From NCBI RefSeq assembly GCF_003046315.1, contig NZ_PZZP01000001.1, positions 1,364,001 to 1,428,000 of the forward strand: a stretch of DNA of 64,000 nucleotides, given 5' to 3'. The notes under the pieces are model-generated. The model was not told the DNA's origin. It saw nothing but the letters and a program-made list of their open reading frames with translations, and ran no database searches. This document shows positions 52,813 through 61,608 of the stretch, one piece after another; the first letter of the stretch is position 1; each line of letters starts with the position of its first letter. The DNA comes from Desmospora activa DSM 45169 (GTDB lineage Bacteria; Bacillota; Bacilli; Thermoactinomycetales; DSM-45169). The translations under genes and the position numbers were made by a program.

Positions 52813-54023
52813 TCACCCACTGCTTGGGATACTAAAATCGGTTTGAAAGAAAGCTTCTCGTTATAACTGATATAATTGGCCATTGGCCCATACCCGCCAA
52901 ATGGACTATTGCCGTCATCGATCGACAGAAGCGTTGTATTTATCGTAACGGTATGTCTCTTTTTTAATATTTCCACCACTTTATCCGCCTTACCGTAAAC
53001 ACTGGCACCTAATGCCCTTTCCATGAAAAAACCGGAACGCAGTAGGTCTATCAACTTACCCTCATCACGATAGCGGACAACATTAAACACCGGTGAAAAA
53101 AATTCGACAATCTCAAAGTTTTCTTCAAAATCCCGTAATAAAACAGTTGGTTCAACAATGCGACTACGGAAATTTACAGAGCCGCCACGGATGATATCGG
53201 AATGGTGTCGATGTAAGTACTGAGATGCCATCTCTAATGTGCTATCATAATAGATCGGACCCCAATCGGCTTCAGCGTCAGTATTATCGCCGAATTTTAA
53301 GGAATCCAATTGACGGGTAAGCATCTCTGTAAACATCGGCAAATGGGACTCATGAATAAAAAAGGCGTCTGGGCCCAAACAATCCTGACCCGAATTAAGT
53401 AATCGTATATCAATCGCACCGGAAACGGCTGATTGAAGATCAGCACCGGGAGCAACAATGAACGGATTGACCCCTTGACCGAAAAAGAGATAGATTTGCT
53501 CTTTATTCAGCTGTAATTTAATCTCTTCCGCATTTTTGTAAGCACCTGTAAACACAATCAAATTGGCTTGAGCAACATATTGTTTGAGGAACTTCCGTTG
53601 AGAGATCGGCTGGATCTCAATCGGTAAACCGTGTACATCTTTAAGAAGTTGATGGAGTCGAATAAGCTGGTCTTTAATCTGGCTGGAGGGGCGAAAGTGT
53701 ATTTCCTGCACAAATAACGACGGCACCAACAGGTAGAGCACATAGGAGTATAAAATCACATTTGAAGGCATAAAGACCGCCATTTGATTCAGTTGCGGCG
53801 GACGGTGAGTCGATACCTCATGCAGGGCACCTTCTAATGTGGAGATGGCTGCGCTTAGCTCATACGATGCGGAACGATGGAGCGAGATCTCCGTTAAAAT
53901 ATTCATGACAGCTGACGGGTTTTCTTTCATGAATTGGATTGTTCTTTCCAAAGGTTCTACCCGGTCAGGAAAAGGTACTTGATTTCGTTTCTGTTCAGTC
54001 CAACTTTGAACTAGGTATGACAT
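52791..54023 (-). CDS. Aldehyde-dehydrogenase-superfamily enzyme
   Basis: A protein of about 410 residues with the catalytic cysteine in LLNSGQDCLGPDAFFI and the C-terminal FGGYG motif (NSPFGGYGPMANYISYNEK). It would oxidise an aldehyde or, acting in reverse, reduce an acyl thioester. It is shorter than the usual 480 residues at the N terminus, but catalytic parts are present; the general-base Glu was not clearly found (FVIVAPGADLQSA region). The ATG at 54023 has GGGGGGAA upstream and overlaps the acyl-ligase gene by 29 bases. With the ligase and ThDP enzyme it may form a small aldehyde-handling pathway. Confidence 0.75.
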   Translation of the reverse strand: MSYLVQSWTEQKRNQVPFPDRVEPLERTIQFMKENPSAVMNILTEISLHRSASYELSAAISTLEGALHEVSTHRPPQLNQMAVFMPSNVILYSYVLYLLVPSLFVQEIHFRPSSQIKDQLIRLHQLLKDVHGLPIEIQPISQRKFLKQYVAQANLIVFTGAYKNAEEIKLQLNKEQIYLFFGQGVNPFIVAPGADLQSAVSGAIDIRLLNSGQDCLGPDAFFIHESHLPMFTEMLTRQLDSLKFGDNTDAEADWGPIYYDSTLEMASQYLHRHHSDIIRGGSVNFRSRIVEPTVLLRDFEENFEIVEFFSPVFNVVRYRDEGKLIDLLRSGFFMERALGASVYGKADKVVEILKKRHTVTINTTLLSIDDGNSPFGGYGPMANYISYNEKLSFKPILVSQAVGECLRAER

Positions 54024-55479
54024 ACTGCATTTCCCCCCTATCAACATTAGCAGTGAGATGAGATTCCTTCCTTTTATTGACCGCAAACTCTCTCAACTTT
54101 ACCAGGTCTACCTTGCCATTATGATTTAGCGGAAATTGTTCCAATACCCAAATTTCATCCGGTCTTTCATAAGAAAATAGCAAGGGATAGATTTGTTTTT
54201 GCCAAAAGTGAAATGATCGTGTTTCATGATCTTCAATAAAAAAATGAAGAGAACAACCCTTTCTTTCTTCATCTAGTGCAATTACTTTTACTGGACACCC
54301 GCATTCCTCCGCTTTTTTTTCCAGACTGGCGAGATACAGTGTATACCCCATTCGGTGTACGGCATGCTTTCTACCGATCACGTGAAGATATCCATCAGTA
54401 TCAAAAAAGCCTATATCACCAGTGTCATACCACTTGGATTGCTGTGGTACAATGGTTCCATCCGAATCCAGGTAGCCCTCCATTAAGCCGTGAGAGCGCA
54501 CCCAAATACCTCCTGTTTCGCAGACAGGAATCTCCTTTCCGCTATCATCCTTAATTTGAACGTCTACATCATTCAATGGATAACCGCACGCACTTGGGGT
54601 ATTCAGGTTACTAACAGCTACATTGCCTACCTCGGTTAAACCGTATCCATCGAGAAGCAACATACCAAAGGCTTGATAAAATTGATCCGTGAGTTGCTTG
54701 GAAAGCGGTGCCCCTCCAACGCACCACATTCTTACCTGCCTCATCTGTTCAACCAATTCCAACTTTTTTTGCACCAGATTCAACAGAGAATAGTAAGTAG
54801 AAGGGGCAGCATCTATGACCGTTACACCCTCCCTTATAATAAGATTCGCCACTTGATTAAGCATGTGATACTGAGGAATGACTAAGGAACACTGTTGTTG
54901 CCACCAAATCAACAGGATGGAAAGCCCATAATAGTGAGAAAACGGAAGCAAAGGCATTAGCACATCATCATCGCGGTAATCCATAGCCATCCGTGTTTTC
55001 TCGATATTATCCCAAATCGATCGACCGGATTTAACGATACCCTTTGGTTCACCCGTCGATCCGGACGACCACAGAATCGCTGCATCTCTCCTTTCTCGCC
55101 ACTCATGAAAGGAAAGTGTTTCTGAGGAGTCGGGTAGAGCTTTAGACTGTCGTATCCATTCTTCATAAAAAAACGAATGGCTATCTCCGGAATTCTCCTT
55201 ATCTAAGCTTCCTAGCAACTTCCATCTAACATTCGCTCGCAAAAGCATCTCATCGGTTTGCTTTTGAGTTTGCTGATGATCGACAAGAACGATAGACGTA
55301 TTCAAGTGGATCAATGAAAAGAGCGTTACAGCAAAGGGGTACGAATTTTTTCCCTTTAGCAATACCCGGTCACCGCTTTTTACCCCCCTGTTGCGAAGAT
55401 ATCCGGCCAAGCCAACAACATCACGCTCAAACTCTCCTTTTGTATAAGACTGCCTCGGCGTGATCACTTTAGCGGTCAT
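53995..55479 (-). CDS. Acyl-AMP ligase / acyl-CoA synthetase
   Basis: A protein of about 494 residues of the AMP-forming adenylate family. WSSGSTGEPKGIVKS is the phosphate loop, LLDGYGLTEVGN motif A5, KWYDTGDIG motif A7, and PLNHNGKVDL carries the C-terminal Lys. It activates a carboxylic acid for transfer to CoA or to the ACP. No insertion typical of FAAL enzymes can be judged by eye. The ATG at 55479 is preferred (GAGGAG upstream). It is probably the entry enzyme for a starter acid or the link between lipid and peptide. Confidence 0.88.
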   Translation of the reverse strand: MTAKVITPRQSYTKGEFERDVVGLAGYLRNRGVKSGDRVLLKGKNSYPFAVTLFSLIHLNTSIVLVDHQQTQKQTDEMLLRANVRWKLLGSLDKENSGDSHSFFYEEWIRQSKALPDSSETLSFHEWRERRDAAILWSSGSTGEPKGIVKSGRSIWDNIEKTRMAMDYRDDDVLMPLLPFSHYYGLSILLIWWQQQCSLVIPQYHMLNQVANLIIREGVTVIDAAPSTYYSLLNLVQKKLELVEQMRQVRMWCVGGAPLSKQLTDQFYQAFGMLLLDGYGLTEVGNVAVSNLNTPSACGYPLNDVDVQIKDDSGKEIPVCETGGIWVRSHGLMEGYLDSDGTIVPQQSKWYDTGDIGFFDTDGYLHVIGRKHAVHRMGYTLYLASLEKKAEECGCPVKVIALDEERKGCSLHFFIEDHETRSFHFWQKQIYPLLFSYERPDEIWVLEQFPLNHNGKVDLVKLREFAVNKRKESHLTANVDRGEMQYVIPSSKLD

Positions 55480-55521
55480 ATCCGGACCCACTCCTCAACC
55501 ATTTCTTTAAAAGGCAAGATT

Positions 55522-56292
55522 TTAATATTTTCCTAGTATCCCTTTTTTTATTGCGGTGTTTTCACACAAGCGAAATAATCCAACCCCTAAACAAAAGTAG
55601 ACGAATGAGTTTACAAGCAAAAACGCAAAATCTCCAACGGAAAACTCCCAAAGGGAAACATGATTAATCATCGTTTGTTTTAACATGTCGACTCCGTAGA
55701 TACAGGGGAAATATTTGAGGAATGGAGCTTTTTCTATCGGTATATAAACAAAGGACATGAGTAGAAATTGAAACAATATCAAGAGATTGTCCACTTGTTT
55801 AATCAAGATACATATCCCCGCTACAATAAAGCCGATTCCAAACATGCTAAACAGAGTTAAAAGAAGGATCGGAATAATGCTAATTAAATCAGTATTTAGA
55901 TATACACCTGTCGTCACCATGGATACGATCGTTAACAGCGCTACGCCGGATGATTGGATGAGCACCTTTCCGATCATTCTACTCAACAATATTTTCCAAA
56001 CCGAGATCGGAGTCATATACAGTTGATCCATCGTTCCCCGTTGCATGTCTGTATAGACTTCCCAGCCAATCGACTGCATGGCCGTCAGAGCGAAAATCCA
56101 AATGAGATAACCGGCGACAACATATTCAATTTTCTCCCCAAAGTGATCCATTTGCCCGGCAAAAGTATTAAATCCTAGAAAAAGCGCCATCAGAATAACA
56201 TAAAAGATAAACAGCTCAAGAAGAGTATTCGTCAGGTATCTTCTAAATTCGATGTATTGTTTAAAGATATTACTTTTAAACATGAACAACAT
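55522..56292 (-). CDS. ABC-2 type exporter permease
   Basis: A protein of about 256 residues with six membrane helices (for example LLELFIFYVILMALFLGF, ILLLTLFSMFGIGFIVAGICILI) and the ABC-2 motif EVYTDMQRGTMDQLYMTPIS. The start at 56292 has AAGGGA 8 bases upstream. It overlaps the ATPase gene and is likely the export pump of the product. Confidence 0.88.
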   Translation of the reverse strand: MLFMFKSNIFKQYIEFRRYLTNTLLELFIFYVILMALFLGFNTFAGQMDHFGEKIEYVVAGYLIWIFALTAMQSIGWEVYTDMQRGTMDQLYMTPISVWKILLSRMIGKVLIQSSGVALLTIVSMVTTGVYLNTDLISIIPILLLTLFSMFGIGFIVAGICILIKQVDNLLILFQFLLMSFVYIPIEKAPFLKYFPCIYGVDMLKQTMINHVSLWEFSVGDFAFLLVNSFVYFCLGVGLFRLCENTAIKKGILGKY

Positions 56293-57247
56293 CCGCTTGA
56301 TCCCTTTCGCATAAAATAGTGAAGATTCGTTCAAAATCCAGGCGAGCCGGTTGGATACTTTCGATGTACAACGCCTCTTTTTTTAATAGTTCAATAAAGG
56401 TATAGAATGATGTACTATCCGAGATATCTACGGTATAGGAACCAATAGTACCGTCATAAGAGAATTCAGGGAATTGTTTTACGATACTATCCATTTTTTT
56501 TATCGGTATTTGCCCTCCTTTTACGGATAGTACATATGATTTGATTTGAAACAGTTTCATCAGTTTTTCAACGGTATCTTCTACAATTTTTTTCCCGCGA
56601 TCAATGATTACCACTCGTTCACAAATTTCTTCCACCAATTTCATGTCATGTGTACTGATAATCACGGTTTTCTCAAACTCTTCTCGTATTTTCACCAAAA
56701 TCTTCTTCAAGTCATTCGTGGTCTTAACATCGAGCCCCAGTGTAGGCTCATCCAGTAGAATCACTTTTGTATTCAGACAAAGGGCCACGATAATAGCCAC
56801 TTTTTGTTGCATCCCTCTAGATAAATTCCCGACCAGTTCACTTTTTTTCTCTTCCAGTCCGAATAGATGTAGCCATTCATCGACTTGATCCCTAATCTCC
56901 TTAAACTGCATCCCACGGTTTCCTGCAAAGTATGAAATATTTTCTTGAACCGTCATGCGCCAGTATAAGTTTCTGTTTCCTTCTAGAACAGCGCTGATAT
57001 ATTGAAGGGATTTAACCCGATTTTGGTGATTGACTCCGTTTATAAAAACGTTGCCGGACTCTGGTTTTAATAATCCGCATATCATCCGGATAATGGATGA
57101 TTTACCGGCGCCGTTCGGCCCTAGAAGTCCAAAAATCTCCCCTTGTTGAACTTGAAAGCTAACATCATTCACCACTTGAATGATTTCTTTGCTTTTTTTA
57201 TCTTTGAAGGAAACAGTTAGATTTTGTACATCGAGGATCGGATTCAA
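56276..57247 (-). CDS. ABC exporter ATPase (drug-resistance type)
   Basis: A 323-residue ATPase: Walker A GPNGAGKSSII, signature LSRGMQQKVAI, Walker B VILLDEPTLGLD and switch ISTHDMK. A C-terminal extension of about 90 residues is typical of DrrA/CcmA-type exporters. The TTG start at 57247 overlaps the acyltransferase stop by four bases and has GGAGAG upstream. It pairs with the ABC-2 permease for self-resistance and export. Confidence 0.92.
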   Translation of the reverse strand: MNPILDVQNLTVSFKDKKSKEIIQVVNDVSFQVQQGEIFGLLGPNGAGKSSIIRMICGLLKPESGNVFINGVNHQNRVKSLQYISAVLEGNRNLYWRMTVQENISYFAGNRGMQFKEIRDQVDEWLHLFGLEEKKSELVGNLSRGMQQKVAIIVALCLNTKVILLDEPTLGLDVKTTNDLKKILVKIREEFEKTVIISTHDMKLVEEICERVVIIDRGKKIVEDTVEKLMKLFQIKSYVLSVKGGQIPIKKMDSIVKQFPEFSYDGTIGSYTVDISDSTSFYTFIELLKKEALYIESIQPARLDFERIFTILCERDQADVVHV

Positions 57248-58155
57248 TTTGCCACACTCTCCAATGTCATTTCAGGGCTGACGATAGCGACTTCAAAATG
57301 TTCCTTGCTTAGTGGACCGAACAGGTTTCGTGGACCCACGACAAACACTTTACTAACCTGGAGACGCTTCAGCGTATTAACCGTTTCCGGCCATCTTACT
57401 GGATGATCGTACCCGTCCAGTAAAGCATTCTTCAGATCCTCCCCTTTTTCAAGGATCATTCCATCGACATCCGACACAAAAGGAATTGTTAGATCCCGAA
57501 ATGAAAAGCGATTATAAACGGTCTTTAGGGTGTGATCTTTAAAGTTCTTCAACTTACTGGAATGAACCAGGCGTTTCATGGTGTGTAACGAAATCCCTTT
57601 TTGTTTGCGTATCTCTTGTTTTATGATTTCAATCGCTTCAACAGTAGCACAAACAGCATGAATATCCTCGGATAGATACGAAGAAAATTCAACCCAGTGT
57701 CCTTGCTCTCTAAGGTTGTGTATCATGTCTTGAACCTGGTTAAGTGTGAGCCGATAAAAGAAATGGGTTCCCATTTCCTCGTCAAAGCCGGAAAAATTCT
57801 GTTTTTCTTGCAGTGTACTTTCATAGGTTAACAACAACGTTTCATTATAGCTTAAACTCCCGGTGTAAATAGCAGCGCCGAAACCTCCAAAACTAGCTCC
57901 TACACAAACGGATGGTTTCATTCCCAGTTTTTCTTCCGCCCAATCGGACAGTGCTAAAGAATTGGCTAAGAAAGCACATTGGAAGACTTCCCATTGGTCC
58001 TCCGTTGCCTCCCGAAAAGACTTTCGCAATGAAAAACCTAATATTTCACTGGCGTATTCAAAGCGCCTATGGGCGTAGGGGCTCTTTTCTACAAAATCCT
58101 TCACGCTTTCATAATCAGAAGGTGCCAAACCGGGAAATATCACAGCCACACTCAT
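57244..58155 (-). CDS. Stand-alone acyltransferase (FabD-like), second copy
   Basis: A 303-residue FabD-fold protein. The nucleophile is in CVGASFGGFGA (GxSxG) and the partner His in RLVHSSKLKN. It is divergent from housekeeping FabD. It probably loads malonyl or another acyl group on the ACP, or acts as an acyl hydrolase. It overlaps the first acyltransferase gene by four bases (ATGA). Confidence 0.82.
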   Translation of the reverse strand: MSVAVIFPGLAPSDYESVKDFVEKSPYAHRRFEYASEILGFSLRKSFREATEDQWEVFQCAFLANSLALSDWAEEKLGMKPSVCVGASFGGFGAAIYTGSLSYNETLLLTYESTLQEKQNFSGFDEEMGTHFFYRLTLNQVQDMIHNLREQGHWVEFSSYLSEDIHAVCATVEAIEIIKQEIRKQKGISLHTMKRLVHSSKLKNFKDHTLKTVYNRFSFRDLTIPFVSDVDGMILEKGEDLKNALLDGYDHPVRWPETVNTLKRLQVSKVFVVGPRNLFGPLSKEHFEVAIVSPEMTLESVAN

Positions 58156-59096
58156 TCCGACATCCTCCTAGCCGCACTCTTTTCCAACATATCATGCAGC
58201 CCCAAGTAACACTCCACTTCAAAAGAAACTGGTATAAAACCCAGTGATTTATAAATAAAATTGCCCGGACCGATTATTACCAGTCGCTTTACTCCCAGTG
58301 CAGCCATTTTCTCGATTGTTTGGGTCCACTTTACCGTCATGGTGTACTGCTCTATCAGTGCGTTACAAATCTTATTCGGATGATCCAATACCTTAGTCGA
58401 TATATTGCAGATTAAAGGGATCTTCGGCTTCTTTACGTCATCCGCATAATACCAATTGCGGCTAAATTCGCGCTTCACTGCTTCCATCAACGGACAATGA
58501 GCAGGAGGTCCATATGGAATTTCCACTCCGATCCCGCCTAATTCCAATACTCTCAGATTCAATTCTCCCATACTGGAGAGGGATCCACAGACAATCATCT
58601 GATTACTTGCCGTATAAGCACAAGCCTTGAGATAGTGCCCTTTGGATTCCATCTCTTCCATGACACCCAACAACTTATCGATGTCAATGTTGTAAAAAAA
58701 ATGTACACCATAATCCTTGTCCGCAAAGTGCTTTTCTTCCAATGAAGCCATGGTATAAGTCATCCGAACCAAATCAGAAAAGGTTAACGCTCCACTGATA
58801 TGTGCTGCCGTCAACTGCCCTAAACTTAAACCCGCTAAGTAGGAAGGTGACGGTATATAATCTTGTGCCCATTCATACAGTGCGGCACTAATGGACACGA
58901 TGGCTGGTCTGGCCACAATCCCCCTATTAACTTCATCGAGGTCATCGGAGAAGAATGCTTCAACTAAATCAAAACCCAAAATTTGTGACGCTTCGGCAAA
59001 TCTATTTTGCATAATTGGAACTTGATCAAACAACGCTCGATATTCATTGGGATCGATATTCATCTGTGACGGAAATAAAACAGCTGTTTTTGTCAT
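58152..59096 (-). CDS. Stand-alone acyltransferase (FabD-like), first copy
   Basis: A protein of about 314 residues: LAGLSLGQLTAA with the nucleophile Ser, and the His in YGPPAHCPLMEAV. The motif resembles FabD and trans-acting acyltransferases of polyketide clusters. The start at 59096 has AAGGGGTGG upstream. Having two different stand-alone acyltransferases suggests two acyl substrates, or one loader and one editing hydrolase. Confidence 0.85.
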   Translation of the reverse strand: MTKTAVLFPSQMNIDPNEYRALFDQVPIMQNRFAEASQILGFDLVEAFFSDDLDEVNRGIVARPAIVSISAALYEWAQDYIPSPSYLAGLSLGQLTAAHISGALTFSDLVRMTYTMASLEEKHFADKDYGVHFFYNIDIDKLLGVMEEMESKGHYLKACAYTASNQMIVCGSLSSMGELNLRVLELGGIGVEIPYGPPAHCPLMEAVKREFSRNWYYADDVKKPKIPLICNISTKVLDHPNKICNALIEQYTMTVKWTQTIEKMAALGVKRLVIIGPGNFIYKSLGFIPVSFEVECYLGLHDMLEKSAARRMSE

Positions 59097-59109
59097 CAAA
59101 CCCACCCCT

Positions 59110-59865
59110 TCACGCTGTCAAGCCTCCATCGACCACCAATGTTTGCCCATTGATATAACTGGAGTGGTCTGATGACAAGAAGGACACCACTTCAGCAATT
59201 TCTTCCGGAAGGGCAAAGCGACCCATCGGCACTCGTTCTTTTATTCGTTGCAACTCCATTTCATCTATTCTCTCAATCATTCCTGTATCCAACGTATAGC
59301 CTGGTGCAACTGCATTTACCCTAATTTTATAAGGAGCAAATTCTTTACTGAGGGATTTTGTCAGTCCAATCAACCCCGCTTTACTTGCACAGTAGCTGCT
59401 CAATCTTTCAATTCCGGATATACCTGCCACCGATGCAATGTTGATAATCGAACCCTTTTGAGCGAGCAACATATGGAGTGACACTGCTTTAATACAGTAA
59501 AAAGCCCCAATTAAGTTCGTTTCAATCACATCAACCCAGTCCTCGACAGGATTTGTTGGAATGACTGCGCCCTCAACCCCTACTGCTGCATTGTTTACCA
59601 GTACATCGATCGTTCCATATTTCTCAATGATTTCGTTCACAACTGAGGTAACTTGTTCGTAATCCTTAATGTTCAATTGAAACTTGGCCGTAACCGCATC
59701 AGGCCGATCCGACTTTAACTCGTCCACTACATCTTGAGCAGCTTGTCTGTTAGACTTGTATCCAACGATGACATTAGCTCCCAAACGCCCCAATTGCAAA
59801 CATATGGACTTGCCGATTCCACTGGATCCTCCTGTGACCAAAATCAATTTCCCTTCAAGTTCCAA
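59110..59865 (-). CDS. 3-oxoacyl-ACP reductase (FabG-like)
   Basis: A 251-residue SDR: VTGGSSGIGKSI (NADP loop), VLVNNAAVG, catalytic Ser and Tyr-x3-Lys in SYCASKAGLIG, and a C-terminal GQTLVVDGGLTA. It should reduce 3-oxoacyl-ACP to 3-hydroxyacyl-ACP. It is the first gene of the fatty-acid operon. The TTG start has AGGTGG 9 bases upstream. Confidence 0.9.
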   Translation of the reverse strand: MELEGKLILVTGGSSGIGKSICLQLGRLGANVIVGYKSNRQAAQDVVDELKSDRPDAVTAKFQLNIKDYEQVTSVVNEIIEKYGTIDVLVNNAAVGVEGAVIPTNPVEDWVDVIETNLIGAFYCIKAVSLHMLLAQKGSIINIASVAGISGIERLSSYCASKAGLIGLTKSLSKEFAPYKIRVNAVAPGYTLDTGMIERIDEMELQRIKERVPMGRFALPEEIAEVVSFLSSDHSSYINGQTLVVDGGLTA

Positions 59866-60630
59866 TCTCCCTAACCACCTATCAAATTTAAAGTCATATC
59901 AATTCATCCCCGATTTTAAAACAGAAGTTATATAATGACACTCGTATATCACGCAAAGTATAAGTGGGCCTAAAATCACCCAATAAACACCTTTACAGTA
60001 TCATCTTCTTCTTTTTATAAAAAATTCATTGAAGTTCCAGTCTGAGTGAGTTACAATGCATATACTACGTATATAGATTTTCAGTATATACCGAAATGTT
60101 GAAAGGGGGCTTGAAGGGTGTTGAAAGCGTGAAGAATAATCATGCCTAGTGACTCTATTGCGATGATTAGTTGTGTCTTATGACAGGAATCTGTACAGAA
60201 TATTCAAGGGTGTACTCTCTCAAAAAAATAAACCCGTCTTTCATCGCCGGGTAAACAGAAATATGAATCAAATTCTGATTCTAACAAAACGGAATATCAG
60301 AACACCTAGGGTCATTCACATCGTTGGAAAGCGTCATCAATCTTAGTGGGGAGTGGGAAAAGGGTTCAGCGAGATCGATTTTAAAAGGGCCTCCCTTTAG
60401 CTTCCCATATGAATCTGAATGTGTTGCAGCTTTAAACCACTTTTTCGAACAGGTATCTGTAGAATTAGCAAACGATCCTCATACCAAACATATCGTACAT
60501 CATTACATAATAAACCAAACTATACGAAAAACATTCGAAATGGGAAGGAACCCTTTTAAAAAAATCACACATTTCGTGTTAATATGCAATTGCCTGTATT
60601 CCCTGCAAATTAACATCTGAGGTGATAATC
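59866..60630. other. 765-bp divergent control region between fabG operon and LuxR-type gene
   Basis: It contains the operator-like half sites at 60061-60088 and a terminator-like hairpin whose T-run is on the minus strand (60220-60247: ACCCG ... CGGGT then TTATTTTTTT). A 98-codon plus-strand frame (60324-60620) starts with TTG, lacks a clear ribosome site and matches nothing I know; it may be chance. The orphan minus-strand terminator suggests an unrecognised short minus-strand RNA. Confidence 0.5.
60061..60088. promoter_or_regulatory. Operator-like half sites before the fabG operon
   Basis: TATACT at 60061-60066 and AGTATA at 60083-60088 are inverted half sites like those of the 13-base palindrome, here 16 bases apart, in the leader of the fatty-acid operon. 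Confidence 0.4.
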
Positions 60631-61284
60631 GTGAATCACCATACCTTATTGGTTTCTTCTCTTATGTATAAGCGACTGTCAAAAGATGTATTTGACTCAA
60701 TCCCCTCTATTGAAAAAGTGAAGTGGTTTAAAGACTTTGATGAACTAAAGAAATTATTAGGAATACATGGGAATCGGGTTTTGATCATTTTGGATGGATC
60801 GGATTTCAAGCTACTGAACAGTATGAACCAGATAATTTGGAAGCACCCCCTCCCCCGACCAAAATTGATCTTTTTGCTGAATAGATTTGATAAAAATTTC
60901 TTTAAATTTCTTCATTTAGAAGGGTGTGGTATGATACTGCACAAGAATATCAACCAGTTGAAAACTGCTATCTCTGTAGTTAGCAACAACGGTTGGTATT
61001 TTTGCTCTGATCTAAAATATAAATTTTTTCAAGTAATTGATAAAAATAAAGAAGATACCGAATTATCGCTCACCAATATGGAGTTGCGGGTAATTCAGGA
61101 ACTATTGAAAGACAAAACCAATCAACAAATCGCTGACAGCCTTTATATAGGCCGTAGAACTGTAGAATACCATATTACTTCAGCCATCCAAAAGTTGGGG
61201 GTTAATTCTCGGGTTGGATTGGCCATTAAAATGGCGGATTATTTCCGTCATACCTACTATACAGACAGATTGAGCGGGCAGTAA
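60631..61284 (+). CDS. LuxR-family regulator with degenerate receiver-like domain
   Basis: A protein of about 217 residues. The C-terminal GerE-type helix-turn-helix (LTNMELRVIQELLKDKTNQQIADSLYI, GRRTVEYHITSAIQKLGVNSRVGLA) is clear. The N-terminal part follows response-regulator length, but the aspartate cluster and phospho-acceptor are not evident (it begins NHHTLLVSSLMYKRL), so it is probably phosphorylation-independent. The GTG at 60631 has GAGGTG upstream. It diverges from the fatty-acid operon and is the likely cluster activator. Confidence 0.88.
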   Translation: MNHHTLLVSSLMYKRLSKDVFDSIPSIEKVKWFKDFDELKKLLGIHGNRVLIILDGSDFKLLNSMNQIIWKHPLPRPKLIFLLNRFDKNFFKFLHLEGCGMILHKNINQLKTAISVVSNNGWYFCSDLKYKFFQVIDKNKEDTELSLTNMELRVIQELLKDKTNQQIADSLYIGRRTVEYHITSAIQKLGVNSRVGLAIKMADYFRHTYYTDRLSGQ

Positions 61285-61608
61285 ACGATCCTTTTTATAA
61301 ACGGCAGCTACTAGAGTTGTACAAGCCCAATCATTAACAACGCAGAAAAAACCGCAATGCGGGATCAAACCGCGGTCGGTTTTTTCTTTTCCATTACAGA
61401 GGAGTATCGTCGACACTATAGTGATCGCGAAGCGTCAACTTTTGCACTTTACAATTTGAACGAATCAGCACTTATGCTGTAGATAAGTTCGTAGCGATTT
61501 ATCCCATAGCCATAACTTCCGATACGGTACCATTATCGGAAGTAACAGCCCCTACCCTAACTCATACAATAAATAGGGATCAAACGCAATCCGGAATGAG
61601 GTGCTCCA
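61285..61608. other. 324-bp intergenic stretch
   Basis: It holds the terminator at 61346-61385 and a 10-bp hairpin ACTTCCGATA / TATCGGAAGT (61515-61543) without a T-run. No gene was seen. Confidence 0.5.
61346..61385 (+). terminator. Terminator after the LuxR-type gene
   Basis: AAAAAACCG / CGGTTTTTT ends enclose an inner CCGC-rich fold, with a T-run on the plus strand. Confidence 0.75.

Noticed and set aside
60324-60620. 98-codon plus-strand gene upstream of the LuxR-type gene
   Set aside because: TTG start without a clear ribosome site and no recognisable domain. It is mentioned only within the control region.
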